Shown: positions 28,082 through 30,908 of the stretch, piece by piece
Numbering within the stretch: the stretch's first letter is position 1
Layout of the letters: each line of letters starts with the position of its first letter
Assembly (NCBI GenBank): GCA_000432775.1
Contig: HF990417.1
Coordinates: 1-30,908, forward strand
Length of the DNA: 30,908 nucleotides
Direction of reading: 5' to 3'
Source: Alistipes sp. CAG:831
GTDB lineage: Bacteria > Bacteroidota > Bacteroidia > Bacteroidales > UBA932
Made by a program: the position numbers and the translations under genes
Notes under the pieces: generated by a model
What the model was told of the DNA's origin: nothing
What the model saw: only the letters and a program-made list of their open reading frames with translations
The model's database searches: none

Positions 28082-30908
28082 TCAGTGGATATCGCTTGCG
28101 ATGTCGTTTGTAGTGGGAATCCAGTTCTTCCGGACTGCCTCAGAGTTGTCGGCATTGGTGGCCCCGGGATTGCCCGATAGCCGGTAGTTCGCCTGGTCTC
28201 TCAGCTCACGCTCCGGCAGCTGGATGAAGAGGTTCAGGACGGCCTCCGTGCTCAGATTGCATTCCGCCAGGTCGACTTTCAGCAGGCTGGGGCATCCGGA
28301 GATGTCCAGAGTATTGAGATAGTAGCAGTTGTCTAGATTGAGGAGAGTCAGTTCCTGGCAGCCGGAGACATTGATGGACTTGACCTGATAGGTGTTCATT
28401 ACAGCGAGTGTGTCCAGTACTGCATGGCCCGTAAGGTTTAGAACCAGACTGGAGTCGCTCAGCTGGGAAGAGTTGCCGATCAGGCGCAAGTCGGTCAGGG
28501 TCTGTTCGGCATTGAACCGGCTTGCCGCTATGTCGAGATTTGAGTTGCTCTTCATGATGACACGTCTCAGCTGGTTGCCTTCAGCTATCTGGACACTGGT
28601 AATGTTGTTGTTGTTCTCCATTCGCAGTGTTTCCAGTGCCGGCCATGTGAAATTCAGGGCTCCGCTCAGACTGGTGTAGTTGATTACTGCCGAGCGCAGG
28701 CTGGTAAGGCCGTCGGCGTGGAGTACCTTTAGTCTTCTGGATGACTGTCCGTCGATAGTCAGTCCGGAGAGTGAGGAGCAGTTGCTCAGATTGAGGGTGT
28801 CGGAAGGGACAGAAGCCGAGAGTGAGATGGAACTGAGTCTGTTGAGGTTCGCGCAATTGACTGTCTTAAGATTCATGTTGGATAGTTCGAGACTTTCCAG
28901 CTGCGGCAGAATTGTCAGATTGAGGCTGGATAGTTCAGGGAGACTCTTAAGGGCAAGTGTTTTAAGCAGGGGGAAGCCGCTGAGGCTCAGGGTCGGAAGA
29001 ATGGCGCTGGAGGAGTAGTTGTTCCATATTCTCAGATTTTCCAGATTTCCGCAGTTCTCGGTATTGAAAAGGTATAGCTGGCTGCAGCTCCATATTTCAA
29101 GATTTCTGAGAGCTGTGCAGCCGTTGACCGAGAGGGCGCCCAAGTGCTCATGTCCTATATTACCGCTGGAATTGCCTATGACCAGTTCTTCCAGCGAAGG
29201 ACAGTTCTCGGCCGTAAGCAGTGCCAGCTGGTCGTTGTTGGAGGTTGTTCCGATATAGGCGTGGCGGATGTTCATGTTGCTGATGTCAAGTTGCTCTATA
29301 TTGTCGCAGTAGTCCATATAGAACCGGTCGATGGAGGCTCCGTCATTTATGGACAGGGTCGTGAATGCTGGAAGGCTGGAGAGTCTCAGCGATCCGACAT
29401 CAGGGCATCCGTCCAGGATGATAGTGGAGAACTGAGCGCTTTGGCTGCCGTCCACATTTACTGAGTCCAGGTCAGTGCATCCTGAAAAATCGAGGGAATC
29501 CTGGGTGAGGGAATGATTGCCGCTGTAGTAGTAGAATGTCCTCAGGCTGGAACTGTCCACTTGAATTGTCTGCAGGTTGGTGGCTCTGTTCATCTCCAGT
29601 TCGACTTCCTGTATGCCCGACTTGCGTATGTTCAGATCCGTGAGGTTGCTGTTCCAGATGTATGGAAGTTCGGTCAGGGATGTACATCCAGAGAAGTCCG
29701 CGCTGGTCAAGTATACTGAAGACATATCTATGGAGGTGACTGAGGAACAACCTGCAAGGGACAGACGTCTGAGTTGGTCCAGATATCTCAGACTGATGCT
29801 TGAGAGTGTGCTGATCCCGGACATGTCGAGTTCAGATAGAGCATTGATGTCTTCCAGGTTTACAGTCTTCAGCATTGAGCACCCGGTCAATTCCAGTTCA
29901 GCCAGATTATAGCAGTCGTACAGTGCCAGTTCGGTCAGCCTTGAATTGGATGTCAGGTCCACTGTGCTCAGTGAGTCTGCGTATCTTATTTCCAGACTGG
30001 CGATTGATGCATTGGATGCATCCAGATAGCTTAGTTTTCTCAGATACTGCAGATTCATGGTCTCAATGCCTGTGCATCCGTATAGATTAATGGATTTGAG
30101 ATTGTTGCCGTCTGAGTAATTCTCGCTTGAAAGGTTCACCTCCCTCAGTGTCGGGCTGGTGGAGAAGTCTATAGCCTCGAGGGTGGAGTTGTTGCCCAGT
30201 TTCAGGGTTACCTCCTGCAGCGAGGAGCATCCGTTCAGGTTCAGGGTCTGGAGTGGCAGAATGGTCTGATTGTAGTCGTGGGTCAGTGTTCTGAGGGAAC
30301 TGCACCCGGAAAGATTTAGGTCGGTGATGGAAGATATGTTGTTGAGATCCAAGGAAGCAAGGCTCGAGGCGTTCGGCAGGGACAGCTGGGTCAAGCTGGA
30401 ACAGTACCAGAGGGTAATACTCTCAAGCTGTGTCAGTGCGGTCTCTCCGCTGTGGATGGAAGTCAGATTCGGGACATTTTGCAGGTACACTTTCTGAAGT
30501 TTTCCGTTGCCGGACAGGTCGAGGGTCTGTGGTCCGGGAGTCTGGTAGATTCTGAGATTTCTCAAGTTGGAAAGTCCTGTGAGGTCTATCTCGTAGACTG
30601 CATCAGAAGTTATTACCAGTTCAGTGAGTGATGTGCAGTTCTCGAATTGCAGGTTCTCCACACTTCCATTGAAGTCGACGGAACTGATGTGCTCTCCGAT
30701 GATGGCGTAGGAGCCATTGTCGACGGAGGTTGCATTGGGACTGCCTTCTGCTTGCAGCATCAGGGTGGAATCGCCGTCATGGAGCTTGTACAGGGAGCAG
30801 TATCCGTCTACAGTGACAGTCGGATAATAGCCGTTGTTCTCAAATGTCAGTCTCTGCGTCCCGCCGTCGGACTGGAGGAGGGGCAGGGTGTAGGAGTTGT
30901 GCTCTTCG
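28082..30908 (-). CDS. Long leucine-rich-repeat protein, 5' end beyond the window
   Basis: The visible 941 residues run open to the right edge, so the true start lies outside. An internal ATG at 30760 is not the start, because sequence continues in frame before it (RLTFENNGYYPTVTVDGYCS, then LYKLHDGDSTL). From about visible residue 75 to 850 it is a solenoid of about 20-25-residue repeats of the pattern L-x2-L-x-L-(S/N/D)-x-C-x2-L. Examples are LNLSGCSSLRTL, LNLNGCSSLQEVTL, SLAGCSSVTSIDM and DISGCPSLLKVDL. Many units have Cys at a fixed place, as in cysteine-containing or BspA-like LRRs. The end (YRLSGNPGATNADNSEAVRKNWIPTT) looks like a C-terminal cap. No T9SS or LPXTG-type sorting motif is seen. 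It is probably exported and binds proteins or host surfaces. Confidence 0.85.
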   Translation of the reverse strand, partial: EEHNSYTLPLLQSDGGTQRLTFENNGYYPTVTVDGYCSLYKLHDGDSTLMLQAEGSPNATSVDNGSYAIIGEHISSVDFNGSVENLQFENCTSLTELVITSDAVYEIDLTGLSNLRNLRIYQTPGPQTLDLSGNGKLQKVYLQNVPNLTSIHSGETALTQLESITLWYCSSLTQLSLPNASSLASLDLNNISSITDLNLSGCSSLRTLTHDYNQTILPLQTLNLNGCSSLQEVTLKLGNNSTLEAIDFSTSPTLREVNLSSENYSDGNNLKSINLYGCTGIETMNLQYLRKLSYLDASNASIASLEIRYADSLSTVDLTSNSRLTELALYDCYNLAELELTGCSMLKTVNLEDINALSELDMSGISTLSSISLRYLDQLRRLSLAGCSSVTSIDMSSVYLTSADFSGCTSLTELPYIWNSNLTDLNIRKSGIQEVELEMNRATNLQTIQVDSSSLRTFYYYSGNHSLTQDSLDFSGCTDLDSVNVDGSQSAQFSTIILDGCPDVGSLRLSSLPAFTTLSINDGASIDRFYMDYCDNIEQLDISNMNIRHAYIGTTSNNDQLALLTAENCPSLEELVIGNSSGNIGHEHLGALSVNGCTALRNLEIWSCSQLYLFNTENCGNLENLRIWNNYSSSAILPTLSLSGFPLLKTLALKSLPELSSLNLTILPQLESLELSNMNLKTVNCANLNRLSSISLSASVPSDTLNLSNCSSLSGLTIDGQSSRRLKVLHADGLTSLRSAVINYTSLSGALNFTWPALETLRMENNNNITSVQIAEGNQLRRVIMKSNSNLDIAASRFNAEQTLTDLRLIGNSSQLSDSSLVLNLTGHAVLDTLAVMNTYQVKSINVSGCQELTLLNLDNCYYLNTLDISGCPSLLKVDLAECNLSTEAVLNLFIQLPERELRDQANYRLSGNPGATNADNSEAVRKNWIPTTNDIASDIH

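Noticed and set aside
27892..28155. 88-codon minus-strand ORF between the LRR and acyltransferase genes
   Set aside because: Its first half is antisense frame over the LRR gene's end and terminator stem; the rest lacks a start or known domain. It is kept only as a note in the intergenic entry.
1..30908. tRNA genes, rRNA and riboswitches
   Set aside because: Scanning by eye found no acceptor-stem/T-loop combinations, rRNA segments or familiar riboswitch cores; a covariance-model search would be needed to exclude them fully.

Overview
The window looks like a chromosomal segment from a Bacteroidales bacterium with fairly high G+C; an Alistipes-like or related gut lineage fits, but I cannot fix the genus. 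The grounds are Bacteroidota-type promoters (TTTG, about 20 nt, TAnnTTTG), SPII lipoproteins, a DUF4831 protein, a GH84/GH20 hexosaminidase pair of the Bacteroides type, and the ribosomal order rpsF-rpsR-rplI. No rRNA, tRNA, CRISPR array or intact insertion sequence was found.

Layout. 1-233 (-) holds an open frame running off the left edge that resembles the tail of a Bacteroidales mobilisation protein. 471-1457 (+) is an unrecognised secreted protein. 1597-3102 (-) is a glutamine synthetase. 3285-11081 (+) is a probable operon: a truncated GH31 remnant, a GH84 O-GlcNAcase-like enzyme, a GH20 beta-hexosaminidase, an MFS sugar/nucleoside-type transporter and an Asp-box beta-propeller lipoprotein, together suggesting GlcNAc scavenging. 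11493-12756 (-) encodes a nitroreductase and a lipoprotein cyclophilin. 12799-19449 (+) is an envelope cluster: patatin/Omp85 protein, flippase, dUTPase, MurF and a family 2 glycosyltransferase. 19501-20970 (+) is a monomeric group-B-like [FeFe] hydrogenase. 21096-23035 (+) is a short LysR regulator overlapping a serine beta-lactamase-like hydrolase. 23049-24182 (-) is rplI-rpsR-rpsF. 24273-27760 (-) is lipid A acyltransferase, DUF4831 protein and PepD. 28082 to the right edge (-) is a very long leucine-rich-repeat protein, truncated by the window.

The most interesting signal is a pair of matching elements at about 1461-1572 and 11086-11196. Each starts 3-4 nt after the stop codon of a secreted-protein gene. 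Each has a sigma-54 type -24/-12 promoter (perfect in copy 1, one base off in copy 2) and an identical 25-nt block starting at +3 of the predicted transcript. Each then has a duplicated AGGTTAA and a terminator hairpin whose sequence differs between copies. This predicts two RNAs of about 82 nt that form a sigma-54 dependent small RNA family. The reverse complement of the conserved block reads like a start-codon region (AACCTATGAAAAAACT), so it may pair with mRNAs that start Met-Lys-Lys, or it may itself be a minus-strand start. Other points of note are a LysR with its second effector subdomain missing, the serine-hydrolase C-terminus encoded through the opposing rplI terminator, and a divergent promoter pair whose -7 boxes form an inverted repeat.
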